The notes under the pieces were generated by a model, which did not search any database, was not told the origin of the DNA, and saw only the letters and a program-made list of their open reading frames with translations. This document shows positions 53,427-64,000 of a DNA stretch of 64,000 bases, in pieces (positions within the stretch are counted from its first letter, which is position 1; every line of letters starts with the position of its first letter). Source of the stretch: Paludibaculum fermentans (GTDB lineage Bacteria > Acidobacteriota > Terriglobia > Bryobacterales > Bryobacteraceae); contig NZ_CP063849.1 of the NCBI RefSeq assembly GCF_015277775.1, positions 7,331,501-7,395,500 on the forward strand, given 5' to 3'. The translations under genes were made by a program, and so were the position numbers.

Positions 53427-54944
53427 TTAGTAGTCCGTCTGATCCCACTCCGGGCTCCGCGCGCCAAGGGCGCGCAAAACGACGCGGGGTATCCTCTGCC
53501 ATTCTACGCCAAGGCCGATTCTCTCTACCTGTATGTTAGAGGGGAAGAACTCCAGCAAGGTTTCGGTCGTAGGGTGGAACTGCAGGGCCGGCGCCACGAG
53601 AAGCAGCCGTGGCGGGCCGCAACTGATTGGCAGGCCAGGGAAATACCCGTTCACTCGAAAATCCCCCCGGGCCGCATGGTGGGCCACCCGGATCCAATAA
53701 TCCAGTGCTTGTAAAGGGAGATTGGGGTCTTCCGAGGCCTTCAGTTCAATTACGGCTAGGCGTCCGCTGCGTTCAACCGCCAACAAGTCCAGGCACGACC
53801 GCTCGCAGCCGGTCAACGCCGGCACCTGACCGTACACTGGGGCCGGCAAGAGGCAGGCGTCCAGCATCGTGACATGGTTGCGAACCAGCGATTCCAGCCA
53901 CGACTCCGGCTGCTGCAGGCGCCAGGGGTGGTCGGGTACCGGTCCGCCGGCCTGGCGGAACGTCGAGATCTCCTGGGCCAACTCTTCGACCGCGGCCAGA
54001 TTCCGGGCCGGCTCTTTCCGGAAAACACCCGACCACAGCATCCCCGTCTCGTAGCGTGCGAATTCCAGGCCGTTGACGCGCAGGCTGCGCGCTCCTCCGG
54101 TGAGCTGCACACCCTGCACGTTGGGTTGGAGCTCCACCTGCCGCGCCCACGATTGCGCCTCGTTCAGCGGCTCCGGAGGACCGTCCTGCCAGGGTTCCAG
54201 CCTGGTGATCAGATTCCCGTGGTCGTCGGGATCGATGGGCGCCTCAAACCCGGTGTCGTCATAGCGGAACGGCCGGCAGACGACGTTCAAGTGGCGGAGT
54301 CGCAGCAGGGTTGTCGTTTCTGATCCGCAAGGCAGGAAGAGCGCGATCTCCTGGACCGGATGCCGGCGCCGCAGGTACGCCAACCAGAGCAACGCATGGG
54401 TGAGGGCGTCATCGGCGTGCTGCGGCGGCACAGCCAGCGCGGCCGCGCGCCGCTCGCCTTTCCTCAGACAGGCCCGGGGACAAGCGGGCGACAGCGTGTG
54501 CTCCAGATCGGCGCCCGAAGAGATGTTCTCCAGAGCCCATCCGGGAAACTGCCGGGCCAGCCAGCGGCGCAGCAGCTCCCTGAGCACTGAGCGTGTACTG
54601 TCCAGCAACGGCGCAGCCGACTGCGGCCGGGCCAGATCCGTGAACGTCAGCAGCCCCGGTTTGCCGCCAAACCGCGCGGTTTCGACCGTGAGCCGCGCCG
54701 TCCGCTGCTGTTGAATCGCCGTGATCCGCCGCATGAGAGTGCGCTGTTCGTCCCAGATTTCAAACTGCAGATGTTTCGGAAAGTCAGTGAAAGTGAACGC
54801 TGCGGGCGAAAGCGCAAACGGCGCTTCACCGGGTTCCAGGGCGGCGGGTTGGCGGCAGCCAGCGAGAAAACTCTCGATCTGCTCGCGCAGCGCGGGGACA
54901 GGCGTTGGGCGGGCCGCTTTCTTCTGAGCGGACACCATGGCCAT
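53427..54944 (-). CDS. uncharacterised protein with PD-(D/E)xK nuclease-like core
   Basis: A 505-residue protein, not recognised as a named family. Near the C-terminus, CLDLLAVERSGRLAVIELKAS fits the PD-(D/E)xK nuclease core (Asp about 386, Glu about 400, Lys about 402), and ALDYWIRVAHH is the helix expected after it. The N-terminal part (about 20-350) contains no known motif, but has CPRACLRKGERRAAALAVPP. TATAAT lies immediately before the first ATG, so transcription probably starts at or near the start codon (GTG 54935 or ATG 54938 are alternatives). It diverges from yggS. Role could be DNA repair or defence. Confidence 0.6.
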   Translation of the reverse strand: MAMVSAQKKAARPTPVPALREQIESFLAGCRQPAALEPGEAPFALSPAAFTFTDFPKHLQFEIWDEQRTLMRRITAIQQQRTARLTVETARFGGKPGLLTFTDLARPQSAAPLLDSTRSVLRELLRRWLARQFPGWALENISSGADLEHTLSPACPRACLRKGERRAAALAVPPQHADDALTHALLWLAYLRRRHPVQEIALFLPCGSETTTLLRLRHLNVVCRPFRYDDTGFEAPIDPDDHGNLITRLEPWQDGPPEPLNEAQSWARQVELQPNVQGVQLTGGARSLRVNGLEFARYETGMLWSGVFRKEPARNLAAVEELAQEISTFRQAGGPVPDHPWRLQQPESWLESLVRNHVTMLDACLLPAPVYGQVPALTGCERSCLDLLAVERSGRLAVIELKASEDPNLPLQALDYWIRVAHHAARGDFRVNGYFPGLPISCGPPRLLLVAPALQFHPTTETLLEFFPSNIQVERIGLGVEWQRIPRVVLRALGARSPEWDQTDY

Positions 54945-55046
54945 TATAGAATGTCTGGAAGTGGCTGTAGGTATTACCCCACTCGTTCGTATGGGTGTAG
55001 GCTCAAGCAGTCCGGCAGGTTAGACAGGAATTCTAAAGGAGCGAGT

Positions 55047-55712
55047 TTGGAGACGCTGGCAGATCGGTTGACGGAAGTGGAAGGGCGGATCGAGGCTGCC
55101 TGCCAGGCGGCGGGGCGCGCCCGCGAGGAGGTCACGCTGCTGGCGGTGACGAAAGTCTTTCCCGCTCAGGTGCTTCTGGACGCCTACGCCGCGGGGCTGC
55201 GCGAGTTCGGAGAGAACTACGTGCAGGAGTTCGAGGGCAAGGCTCCTCAACTCGGACCTCTACCTGGCGCCCGCTTCCACCTCATCGGCCATCTGCAGTC
55301 TAACAAAAGCCGCAAGGCTGGCGAGCTCTTTCAGGTCATCCAGACCGTGGATTCGGCCAAACTGGCGCGCCGGCTCTCCGAAATGGAGAAGCCGCTCGAA
55401 GTCATGATCGAGGTGAAGCTCTCAGAGGAAGATTCCAAACACGGGTGCGCGCCGGAGGATCTGCCCGCGCTGGTGGACGCGATTCACGAGCTTCCGCACC
55501 TGACGCTGACCGGCCTCATGACCATGCCGCCCTGGTCAGAAAACGTTGAACTCTCCCGGCCCTACTTCCGCCGCCTGCGTGAGCTGGCTCAACAGTTCGG
55601 ACTGCCGGGGCTCTCGATGGGCATGTCGCACGACCTGGAAGTGGCGATTCAGGAGGGCTCCACCATGGTGCGCGTGGGCACGGCCTTGTTCGGCAGGCGC
55701 AAGAAGGTCTAA
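55047..55712 (+). CDS. yggS: pyridoxal phosphate homeostasis protein (YggS/PROSC)
   Basis: A 221-residue PLP-binding TIM-barrel protein that buffers PLP and affects amino-acid homeostasis. The PLP lysine is K36 in LLAVTKVFPA. Further marks are EFGENYVQE, FHLIGHLQSNK, LTGLMTMPP and the C-terminal SMGMSHDLEVAIQEGSTMVRVGTALFG. The start is TTG at 55047 with AAGGAG 5 nt upstream; no ATG is available at the conserved N-terminus. The next gene starts 6 bp after its stop. Confidence 0.95.
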   Translation: METLADRLTEVEGRIEAACQAAGRAREEVTLLAVTKVFPAQVLLDAYAAGLREFGENYVQEFEGKAPQLGPLPGARFHLIGHLQSNKSRKAGELFQVIQTVDSAKLARRLSEMEKPLEVMIEVKLSEEDSKHGCAPEDLPALVDAIHELPHLTLTGLMTMPPWSENVELSRPYFRRLRELAQQFGLPGLSMGMSHDLEVAIQEGSTMVRVGTALFGRRKKV

Positions 55713-55718
55713 GCTGCC

Positions 55719-57392
55719 ATGCGCTGGTTCCTGATGTTGCTGTGGTTGGCCGGTTGCGCTGCTGAGCCGCTTCTGACCCTGCACGTCAAGATTCCAATGC
55801 GCGACGGCATCCGCTTGTGCACTAATGTGTTCCGGCCGGCGCCGACGGGCCGCTATCCCGTGGTGATCCAGCGCACACCGTACCGCAAAGTGTCGGAACT
55901 CACGCCGGGTCTGCAGGCCTTCCTGCGGCGCGGATACGCCGTCATCACCCAGGATGTCCGGGGCCGTTACGACAGCGATGGCGAGTTCAATCAGTACAAC
56001 CAGGAGATGAATGACGGCGACGACACCATCTCGTGGGTCGCCCGCCAGTCGTGGAGCGACGGCCGCGTCGGGATGTTCGGCGGATCCTATGTGGGCTTAT
56101 CGCAGTGGCGCACGGCCCTGAGTGGCAACCCGGCGTTGAAGGCGATCACCCCGGCCGTGGCTGGCGGCGACGAGTACACTGATCGCTACTACTCTCGCGG
56201 CGGCGCCTTCAAGCTGGGACACCGGCTGCGCTGGATCGCCGAGAACTACAAGCCGGCGGAGACACCGGTCGTCGACTTCCAGCGCATGGTGACCTACCTG
56301 CCGCTGCGGCGTGCGGACCGTCTCGTCAGCGGACGAATCCTGGAGTTCTTTCAAACCGTACTCAATCATCCGAGCTACGACGACTATTGGCGCAGGTTGA
56401 GCACGGTGGAGCACATGGACCAGCTTCACGTCCCGGCCTTCATCGAAGCGGGCTGGTATGACAACTACGCGCAGAGTGACATCGAAATGTGGAGCGGGCT
56501 GCGCGCGCTCGGCCGTCCGGCCCGGATCATTGTGGGACCGTGGGGCCACAACCTGAGCCCTGTCATGCCCGAGGCCCAATTTGGCGACATTGCCAACCAA
56601 CCGCTCCGCCGAATGGAGATCGAGTGGTTCGATGCGTATGTGAAGCAGACCGCGCCCGCGCCGGTGGCGGCCGTACGCTACTTCCTGATGGGCGCCAATG
56701 AATGGAAAGAGAGCGAGTCCTGGCCGCCCAAGCCCTATGTCTGGACGTCACTCTACCTCTCCAGTAAGAAGGGCGCTAACTCATTGAATGGAGACGGGAA
56801 ACTGTTGCCGAAGCAGCAGAAGAAAGGTGCGTCGGACTTCTACACGTACGATCCCCGCGTTGCCGTGCCGACGGTGGGCGGCGCGCTCTGCTGCAATAAC
56901 AAGGTCCTCCCTTGGGGACCACTGGACCAGCGCCGCGTTGAGGGACGCCACGACGTGCTTGTCTACTCCAGCGAGCCGCTGAAGAAGGCGATGGAGGTCT
57001 CCGGCCCCATCAGAGTAGTGCTGCACGTGGTGAGCAGCGCGGAAGACACTGATTTCACAGCGAAATTCGTCGATGTGGCGCCGGACGGACGCGCGACCAT
57101 CCTGTGCGATGGCATCCTGCGCCTGCGCTATCGCCAAGGTATTGAAAAGGCAGTGAAATACGTCCCCGGCGCGGTGGAACGCATCGAGATCGACGCCGGC
57201 GTGACCAGCAACCTGTTCAAGGTGGGGCACCGCATCCGGGTGGATGTCTCTTCCAGTAACTTTCCGAAATACGATCGCAACCTGAACTCGGGCGGGTCGC
57301 AGGCTGACGAGAAAAACATGCGCACGGCCAGGCAGGAGATTCGGCACGGCCAGGAGTGGGATTCGCACGTTCTGCTGCCCGTTGTACAGTGA
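55719..57392 (+). CDS. CocE/NonD-type S15 hydrolase, probable lipoprotein
   Basis: A 557-residue alpha/beta-hydrolase of the X-Pro dipeptidyl-peptidase/CocE group, cleaving esters or acyl bonds. The N-terminus MRWFLMLLWLAGC is a lipoprotein signal (Cys13). The nucleophile elbow GGSYVG (S123) is typical. A catalytic Asp is expected in the segment before WGHNL, whose His (about residue 282) completes the triad. The C-terminal jelly-roll (about 340-555) ends in GHRIRVDVSSSNFPKYDRNLN, a family signature. It starts 6 bp after yggS and ends 35 bp before guaB, so the three may share a transcript, though the roles are unrelated. Confidence 0.9.
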   Translation: MRWFLMLLWLAGCAAEPLLTLHVKIPMRDGIRLCTNVFRPAPTGRYPVVIQRTPYRKVSELTPGLQAFLRRGYAVITQDVRGRYDSDGEFNQYNQEMNDGDDTISWVARQSWSDGRVGMFGGSYVGLSQWRTALSGNPALKAITPAVAGGDEYTDRYYSRGGAFKLGHRLRWIAENYKPAETPVVDFQRMVTYLPLRRADRLVSGRILEFFQTVLNHPSYDDYWRRLSTVEHMDQLHVPAFIEAGWYDNYAQSDIEMWSGLRALGRPARIIVGPWGHNLSPVMPEAQFGDIANQPLRRMEIEWFDAYVKQTAPAPVAAVRYFLMGANEWKESESWPPKPYVWTSLYLSSKKGANSLNGDGKLLPKQQKKGASDFYTYDPRVAVPTVGGALCCNNKVLPWGPLDQRRVEGRHDVLVYSSEPLKKAMEVSGPIRVVLHVVSSAEDTDFTAKFVDVAPDGRATILCDGILRLRYRQGIEKAVKYVPGAVERIEIDAGVTSNLFKVGHRIRVDVSSSNFPKYDRNLNSGGSQADEKNMRTARQEIRHGQEWDSHVLLPVVQ

Positions 57393-57418
57393 CAGACCGA
57401 TCCGGGCTGTTACCATAA

Positions 57419-58888
<1,470 letters not shown>

Positions 58889-58913
58889 TCCTCCAGGCTG
58901 CAATTGAACTATC

Positions 58914-58965
58914 AGGGGGAGTGGCGCCGGCCCGGTTGGGCTTGCAGCCCGCTCCCCTTTTGTTT
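58914..58965 (+). terminator. intrinsic terminator of guaB
   Basis: GGGGAG (58916-58921) pairs with CTCCCC (58952-58957) around an internal GC-rich hairpin region and is followed by TTTTGTTT. It begins 26 bp after the guaB stop and separates it from the next operon. Confidence 0.75.
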
Positions 58966-59050
58966 GCCCCGCGCGATGGCGCGTTGGATCGATTCAGCCT
59001 AAACTTGACGTCCATCCTCTGATAAACTCGTTCCAAAGCAGGAGGCTGGG

Positions 59051-62000
59051 ATGGCTGTCCCCGATGACGTCGGTCGACCTCTGCGGATTCGTTTGCTCCC
59101 TGGATTGAGCAGCGCCCGCCACATTGTTGGACTGTTGGGCCTTGGCACGTTAGGTGTGTTTGTCCCTCTCCAGGCTGCGGAAGTGCCCGCCGCTCCGGCC
59201 GCCGCGATCCTCAAAAAGAACTGCTTCCTCTGCCATGGCCAGGCCAATCACATGGCCGGCATCAACCTGCAGGAGATGACCGCACAGCCCGATATCGGCG
59301 CCAGCTTTGAGAAGTGGGAGAAGGTTGCCACGGTGCTGGAGCAGAAGCGCATGCCGCCGGCCCGGATGCCGCAGCCCGAGGACGCGCAACGCTCCGACGT
59401 CATCAATTGGGTTCGTTCCAGCCTGAAGGACTACGCCAAAAAGCATGACGGCGACCCCGGCCGTGTCACGGTCCGGCGGCTCACCTCCGGCGAATACGGT
59501 TATACGATTCAGGACCTCACCGGGCTGGAACTCGACGTCCAGAGAAACCTCGTGAACGACGAGGTTGGTGGGGAAGGCTTCACCAACTTCGCGGATGTTC
59601 AGTTCACGCAGGATGCCAACATCGAGCGCTACCTCGAAGTGGCGAAGAGCGTGGCCGACCGGGCGGTGCTCGGCGCCGGCCCCCTCAGTTTCTACCAGGA
59701 CCCCGGCAAGACCGGCTTCGAGATGTCGGCCATCCACCGCATCCAGAAGATCTACCAGGACAATGGATTCCGCACCGTCTCCGGCGAGGGCGGGCAGCCC
59801 TTTGGCCTGGAGCGCTACGGTAAGGCGCTGTTCGTAGCCTGGAATTACAAGCACCGGCTGGCGCTGGGCCAACCCACTGCGACGCTGGTCGCACTCGCGC
59901 AGAGGGAGGGCATTGCGCCTCGTTTCGCTGAGCATATCTGGACAGTGATGAACACGCCCGCCCTGATGCACCCCTCCTCCGATGTCGTCGAGCGCTGGCG
60001 CAACCTACCCGCTCCGATCGCCGGCAAACCGGCGGACATTGCTGCCGCGCGCAAGGGTTGTGAAGAGATCCAGAAGTACCTCACCACCTGGCCGAGCTGG
60101 CTGTTCGCGCGCGGTGATCTCGCCGCTGGCGGCGCGGGCGATGAGCGGCCGCTGATGTTCAACGACGAGTCGTTGAAGGCCGAGGTCCGGCAGAAGTTCA
60201 AGTTCGCCCGGCTGGGCCGGCGTGCTGGGCCGACCGGGCCGCCTCCGGTGACCGGCGGCATCGCGCGCATCTATCTCAACGTGGTGCTGGTCAATTCCTC
60301 GGGTGACGAGAAGCCTTCGATCGTGTGGCGGAATCCGACGGTTCAATTCCGGTCGGCGAGGATGGCGACTCCGCCGGCAACGCCCCCGGTTCCTCCCTCC
60401 AGCGAGTCGACTTCAAGCCAGGCCACCAGCGGTTCGCAGAAGCCGCCAGCGCCTGGAGTGACCGAACTGCAACTGGCGAACCCAAAGTTCGTTGGAGCGG
60501 ACAAGCTGCCGCGGCACCCCCTGCAGAGCGTGATCACCGACGAGTTCGCCGCCAAACTGGGCTTCGGCAAGAGTCTGGATGGCACGGAAGTGGGGCCGGC
60601 GGATTTTGCGAGCCTGGGTTCGACCTTCTTTGACGTGAAAGTGCCGGATGGCATCTCCGTCTTCGAGCTTCAGGTAGAGGCCGAAATCGGCGGCAATCAC
60701 GAACAGGTCCTCCGAGTAACTTTCTCCGATCGAGCCGATGGAAGCACGCGCGGCGTGCCCGTGTGGGGCCTGGTCGGCGACCCGAAGAGCAAGGGGTATC
60801 AAGCCTGGAAGGCTGGGGTACTCGAGTTCGCGCGCATCCTGCCGCCCAATTCCAACAGCGAGGCTGCGCCGGCCGACAAGGACCCTATTCCGGAGCCCTT
60901 CGACAACACCTATAACGTTCCGGAGCATGACGACTTCGTGATCAAGGTGAAGTACATCCGCGACGACCAATTCCTGGTGAATCATGTCCTGGACAAGGCG
61001 ACCCGCACGCGGCTCGACCAGGCCTGGATGGACCTCTACGCCTCGTTCGACTATCACGACTCCTACATGCAGTTGCTGGCGGCCAAGTTCAAGTACGACC
61101 TCAAGGGCTTGACCATGACCAAAATGTCCAAGGCCGAGGTCGAGGCGATGCCGGACCCGCTCCGCAAATATGTCCGTCCCATCATTGCTCACTACGGCGT
61201 GGTGATGGCCGCGAAAACAGCGGGGCAGGCGGGACACCTGGACGACTGCCTGCGCTTCGCCAGCCGTGCCTGGCGCCGCCCGGTGACGGAATCAGAGAAG
61301 GCCGAACTGCGAGACTTCTACACCCGGCTGCGCCAGGAAGAGAACCTGGATCACCAGAAGGCGATCCGGGCCCTGCTCACACGGATTCTGGTGTCGCCCG
61401 CCTTCCTCTATCGCGTGGAGCAAGCGCCTCAACAAGCAGGACTGCGGCCCGTGAGCAATTGGGAGATGGCCAGCCGGTTGAGCTATTTCCTGTGGTCCTC
61501 AATGCCCGACGAGGAGCTCCGGCGGGCCGCCGCGACCGGCGAACTCTCGAATCCGCCCCTGCTGAACAGGCAGGTGAAGCGCATGCTGGCCGACGAGAAG
61601 GCGCGCCGCATGGCGACCGAATTCTTCGGGCAGTGGCTGGGTTTCTACCGTTTCGACCAGCATCGCGGCGTGGACACGACGCGCTTCCCCGAGTTCAGCG
61701 ACGAAGTGAAATCGGCCATGTACGACGAGTCGATCTCCTTCTTCGAGCACATCATCCGCAAGGACCGGCCGGTGCGCGAGATCCTCCACGCCGACTACAC
61801 CTTTCTGAACCAGCCCCTGGCCAAACACTACGGAATCCAGAAGGAGATCAAGTCGAAGGACGAGGTGGAACTGGTGGAAGGCGCCACGGCGCTCCAGCGC
61901 GGTGGCGCCTTGCGCCTGGGTACGATGCTGACGGTGACCTCCGCGCCGCTGCGGACCAGTCCCGTGAAGCGCGGCGATTGGGTACTGCGACGGATCCTCG

Positions 62001-62566
62001 GGACGCCCACCCCGCCGCCTCCGGCTGACGCGGGCTCGATTCCCGCAGACGAGAAGGCCTTCGGCGGCCTGACCTTGCGCGAGAAGCTGAAGGCCCATCA
62101 GCGGAACGCCTCCTGTGCCGGCTGCCATACGCGCATTGATCCCCTGGGCTTCCCCTTTGAGCGCTACGACGCGGTGGGCCGCGTCCGGACGAAGTACAAC
62201 GACGGCAAACCCGTGGAAGACTCCAGCGCGACCGCCGACAATACACAGATCTCCGGCGTCGACGGCCTGCTGAAGTACCTCGACACGCAGCAGGATCTGG
62301 TGAACCGCACCATGGCCCGCAAGCTCATCGGCTACGCGCTGGGCCGCACCATCCTCGCTTCCGACCAGTCGCTGGTGGAACGCCTGAGCCACGAAGGACC
62401 CAACGCCACGTTCTCCCAGCTCGTGAACGAAGTGGTGGCCAGCAAACAGTTCCGCTACCGCCGCGGACCCGAACCCGCTCCGGCACGGCCGGCTGCAGCC
62501 GCCACGGCTTCGGCCGCAACGCTACCCCGCAACGATGTCCTGACCGCGAAAGCAGGTGCGCAATGA
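59051..62566 (+). CDS. DUF1592-type (PSD) protein with planctomycete-type cytochrome domain
   Basis: A 1171-residue secreted protein. A hydrophobic signal (about 20-43) is followed by a planctomycete-type cytochrome C domain with CFLCH (58-62). Next come regions matching the DUF1587, DUF1592, DUF1588 and DUF1585 order: [18 protein letters not shown] near 140, [19 protein letters not shown] near 740, and a [19 protein letters not shown] block near 1020. The last has a second CxxCH. The C-terminus [12 protein letters not shown] closes DUF1585. An AGGAGG site 6 nt upstream fixes the ATG. It is translationally coupled to the DUF1552 gene. Function unproven; the family is thought to act on polysaccharides or other polymers with electron transfer. 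Confidence 0.9.
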   Translation: MAVPDDVGRPLRIRLLPGLSSARHIVGLLGLGTLGVFVPLQAAEVPAAPAAAILKKNCFLCHGQANHMAGINLQEMTAQPDIGASFEKWEKVATVLEQKRMPPARMPQPEDAQRSDVINWVRSSLKDYAKKHDGDPGRVTVRRLTSGEYGYTIQDLTGLELDVQRNLVNDEVGGEGFTNFADVQFTQDANIERYLEVAKSVADRAVLGAGPLSFYQDPGKTGFEMSAIHRIQKIYQDNGFRTVSGEGGQPFGLERYGKALFVAWNYKHRLALGQPTATLVALAQREGIAPRFAEHIWTVMNTPALMHPSSDVVERWRNLPAPIAGKPADIAAARKGCEEIQKYLTTWPSWLFARGDLAAGGAGDERPLMFNDESLKAEVRQKFKFARLGRRAGPTGPPPVTGGIARIYLNVVLVNSSGDEKPSIVWRNPTVQFRSARMATPPATPPVPPSSESTSSQATSGSQKPPAPGVTELQLANPKFVGADKLPRHPLQSVITDEFAAKLGFGKSLDGTEVGPADFASLGSTFFDVKVPDGISVFELQVEAEIGGNHEQVLRVTFSDRADGSTRGVPVWGLVGDPKSKGYQAWKAGVLEFARILPPNSNSEAAPADKDPIPEPFDNTYNVPEHDDFVIKVKYIRDDQFLVNHVLDKATRTRLDQAWMDLYASFDYHDSYMQLLAAKFKYDLKGLTMTKMSKAEVEAMPDPLRKYVRPIIAHYGVVMAAKTAGQAGHLDDCLRFASRAWRRPVTESEKAELRDFYTRLRQEENLDHQKAIRALLTRILVSPAFLYRVEQAPQQAGLRPVSNWEMASRLSYFLWSSMPDEELRRAAATGELSNPPLLNRQVKRMLADEKARRMATEFFGQWLGFYRFDQHRGVDTTRFPEFSDEVKSAMYDESISFFEHIIRKDRPVREILHADYTFLNQPLAKHYGIQKEIKSKDEVELVEGATALQRGGALRLGTMLTVTSAPLRTSPVKRGDWVLRRILGTPTPPPPADAGSIPADEKAFGGLTLREKLKAHQRNASCAGCHTRIDPLGFPFERYDAVGRVRTKYNDGKPVEDSSATADNTQISGVDGLLKYLDTQQDLVNRTMARKLIGYALGRTILASDQSLVERLSHEGPNATFSQLVNEVVASKQFRYRRGPEPAPARPAAAATASAATLPRNDVLTAKAGAQ

Positions 62567-63921
62567 GAGGCACGATTATGAAAGCCGGACGCAGGCCGTC
62601 GCGGCGCAATTTTCTGCGTGGGGCCGGCGTCGCGCTATCCCTGCCGTGGCTCGAGTCACTACAGCTGAAGGGCGCGCAGGCGGCATCCGGGCCTCCGTTG
62701 CGCTTCGCGTGCCTGTACTACTCCAATGGCGTCGAGCCCATCCACTGGTGGGCCAAGGGCAGTGGCGCTTCCATGGAGTTGGGCCCGGTGCTGGAGTCGC
62801 TCAAGCCGCTGAAGGAAGACATCGTCTTCCTTCGTGGCCTCTTCAACCAGCAGGCGTTCAAATCCACCAGCCCGCACCTGGGCCGCATGCCCAACATGCT
62901 GTCCGGAGCGACGGTGAGCCTCGATCCGGCGGTCATCCGCGTTGGAACATCGATGGACCAGGTGTTGGCCCAACAGATCGGCCACCAGACCGCGCTCCCT
63001 AGCCTGGTGCTGGGTATTGAGCCGAACGAACTGCGGCTGGAAGACGGGCTGTCGATGATCTACGGGTCGTCGCTGTCCTGGACCTCGCCCTCCAAGCCGG
63101 CCACCAAGGAGATCTACCCGGCGCGCGTCTTCGATGCCCTGGTGGGCGACCCGCGCGGACGGCGCCTGGATCGCAGCATCCTCGACGCGGTGCTGAAGGA
63201 CTCGCACGACCTGCAGCCGCGCATCAGCGGCGGCGACAAGCAGAAGCTGGGCGAGTATCTGGAGTCCATCCGCGATATCGAGAAACGCATCGACCGTGCC
63301 GCCAAGGACGAACGGCTGGAAGGCTGGCGCCCAACACTCAAAGAGCCGAACATGCCGCGGCCGGCCGATCAGTTGCCGCAGGATGTGCCGGATCACATGA
63401 AGCTGATGCTGGACCTGATCGTCCTCTCGTTCCAAATGGACAAGACCCGCATCGCTACCTGCATGCTGAACAACGACCTGTCGCAGATGAACTTCAAGTT
63501 CCTGAAAGGCGTGCAGGGTGCGTTGCACCTGGACCTCACGCACAACGGCAAGGCTCCGGCGGCCGAGGCGATGTACCTGAAGACGAACCAGTTCCACCTG
63601 GCCCAGTTCGCTTACCTAGTGAATCGCCTGAAGTCGATCGACGAAGGCGGGCAGTCGCTGCTGCAGAACTCCATCCTCCTGAGCGGATCGAACCTCTTCG
63701 ATGGCGACACTCATGGCGCCGACCAGATGCCGCTGCTGCTCGCGGGTCAGGCCGGCGGAGCGCTGAAAACAGGCCGGATTCTCGATTTCCTGGGAGCCGG
63801 CGACGACAACCGTCGCGCGTGCAGCCTGTATCTGTCGCTGATGGACCGCATGGGCGTGAAGCTCGACCGGTTCGGTGATACGGATAAGCGCCTGCCGGAC
63901 CTTTGGGCGCACGACGTATAG
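62563..63921 (+). CDS. Tat-exported DUF1552 protein
   Basis: A 452-residue protein with a twin-arginine signal ([20 protein letters not shown]) and DUF1552 landmarks: [44 protein letters not shown], a metal-ligand-like LDLTHNG, and [16 protein letters not shown] with GRILDF near the C-terminus. ATG 62563 overlaps the DUF1592 stop (ATGA); ATG 62578 is an alternative start. This pair is a recurrent unit in Acidobacteriota, Planctomycetes and Verrucomicrobia, and the two proteins presumably act together in the periplasm. The remaining 79 bp to the window edge hold no gene. Confidence 0.9.
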   Translation: MRGTIMKAGRRPSRRNFLRGAGVALSLPWLESLQLKGAQAASGPPLRFACLYYSNGVEPIHWWAKGSGASMELGPVLESLKPLKEDIVFLRGLFNQQAFKSTSPHLGRMPNMLSGATVSLDPAVIRVGTSMDQVLAQQIGHQTALPSLVLGIEPNELRLEDGLSMIYGSSLSWTSPSKPATKEIYPARVFDALVGDPRGRRLDRSILDAVLKDSHDLQPRISGGDKQKLGEYLESIRDIEKRIDRAAKDERLEGWRPTLKEPNMPRPADQLPQDVPDHMKLMLDLIVLSFQMDKTRIATCMLNNDLSQMNFKFLKGVQGALHLDLTHNGKAPAAEAMYLKTNQFHLAQFAYLVNRLKSIDEGGQSLLQNSILLSGSNLFDGDTHGADQMPLLLAGQAGGALKTGRILDFLGAGDDNRRACSLYLSLMDRMGVKLDRFGDTDKRLPDLWAHDV

Positions 63922-64000
63922 TTCAACGGCGGGCATGACGATGCGGTGACGCAGTTGATGGCCCGAGCTCAGCTCCTGCCACGCGCTCCAGGTGGGTTGT

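Overview
The window reads as chromosomal DNA from a GC-rich Gram-negative soil bacterium, most likely an Acidobacteriota of the Bryobacterales/Solibacter type. This is inferred from gene content: four giant Oar-like TonB-dependent receptors with an N-terminal carboxypeptidase-regulatory-like domain, a DUF1592/DUF1552 pair, an ECF sigma factor coupled to a Ser/Thr kinase with a PD40 propeller, many Tat-exported enzymes, and a PEP-CTERM protein. No rRNA, tRNA, CRISPR array, insertion sequence or phage gene was recognised. Nearly all the DNA is coding, in short operons with many 4-bp ATGA overlaps.

Layout. 1-5.3 kb: glutamine synthetase (cut by the left edge) and receptor 1. 5.3-9.0 kb, minus strand: a GH51-like glycosidase, then a LuxR-type response regulator overlapping its PAS histidine kinase. 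9.2-11.0 kb: a bestrophin-like channel and a tandem universal stress protein. 11.0-21.6 kb: a carbohydrate/acid locus. On the minus strand are a 2-hydroxyacid dehydrogenase, a BNR-propeller lipoprotein and an HpcH/HpaI aldolase. On the plus strand are a GntR regulator, an MFS anion/sugar-acid carrier, receptor 2 and a BNR-LamG protein. Four copies of one operator (TGAGATATCA) sit at the three promoter positions and tie the locus into a regulon. 21.7-23.7 kb: arsR-acr3-arsC with a clear promoter/operator. 23.8-25.5 kb: a ThuA-like protein and an exported TIM-barrel epimerase-like protein.

25.5-34.4 kb: on the minus strand, an apparent operon of a dockerin-bearing membrane protein, a cohesin-like PEP-CTERM protein and a two-gene ABC transporter. 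It diverges from a translationally coupled ECF sigma factor and membrane Ser/Thr kinase. 34.6-38.0 kb: a lipoprotein, an acyltransferase and a PQQ-type propeller protein. 38.1-41.7 kb: receptor 3 on the minus strand. 42.1-44.0 kb: a cytochrome c'-like protein and xseA. 44.1-48.4 kb: a small secreted Cys-rich protein, receptor 4, and a BNR protein with a CQCCH motif, a candidate metal-handling set. 48.4-54.9 kb, minus strand: an OYE-type flavin oxidoreductase, MFS carrier, SDR, DsbA-like thioredoxin-fold protein, an uncharacterised protein and a PD-(D/E)xK-type nuclease-like protein. 55.0-58.9 kb: yggS, a CocE-like S15 hydrolase lipoprotein and guaB. 59.0-63.9 kb: the cytochrome-containing DUF1592-type protein and its DUF1552 partner.

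The best candidates for undescribed biology are the four-operator sugar-acid regulon, the dockerin/cohesin-PEP-CTERM/ABC operon next to a sigma factor-kinase pair, and the Cys-rich peptide/TonB receptor/CxCC-propeller set. Product names rest on motif reading only; no database search was possible.
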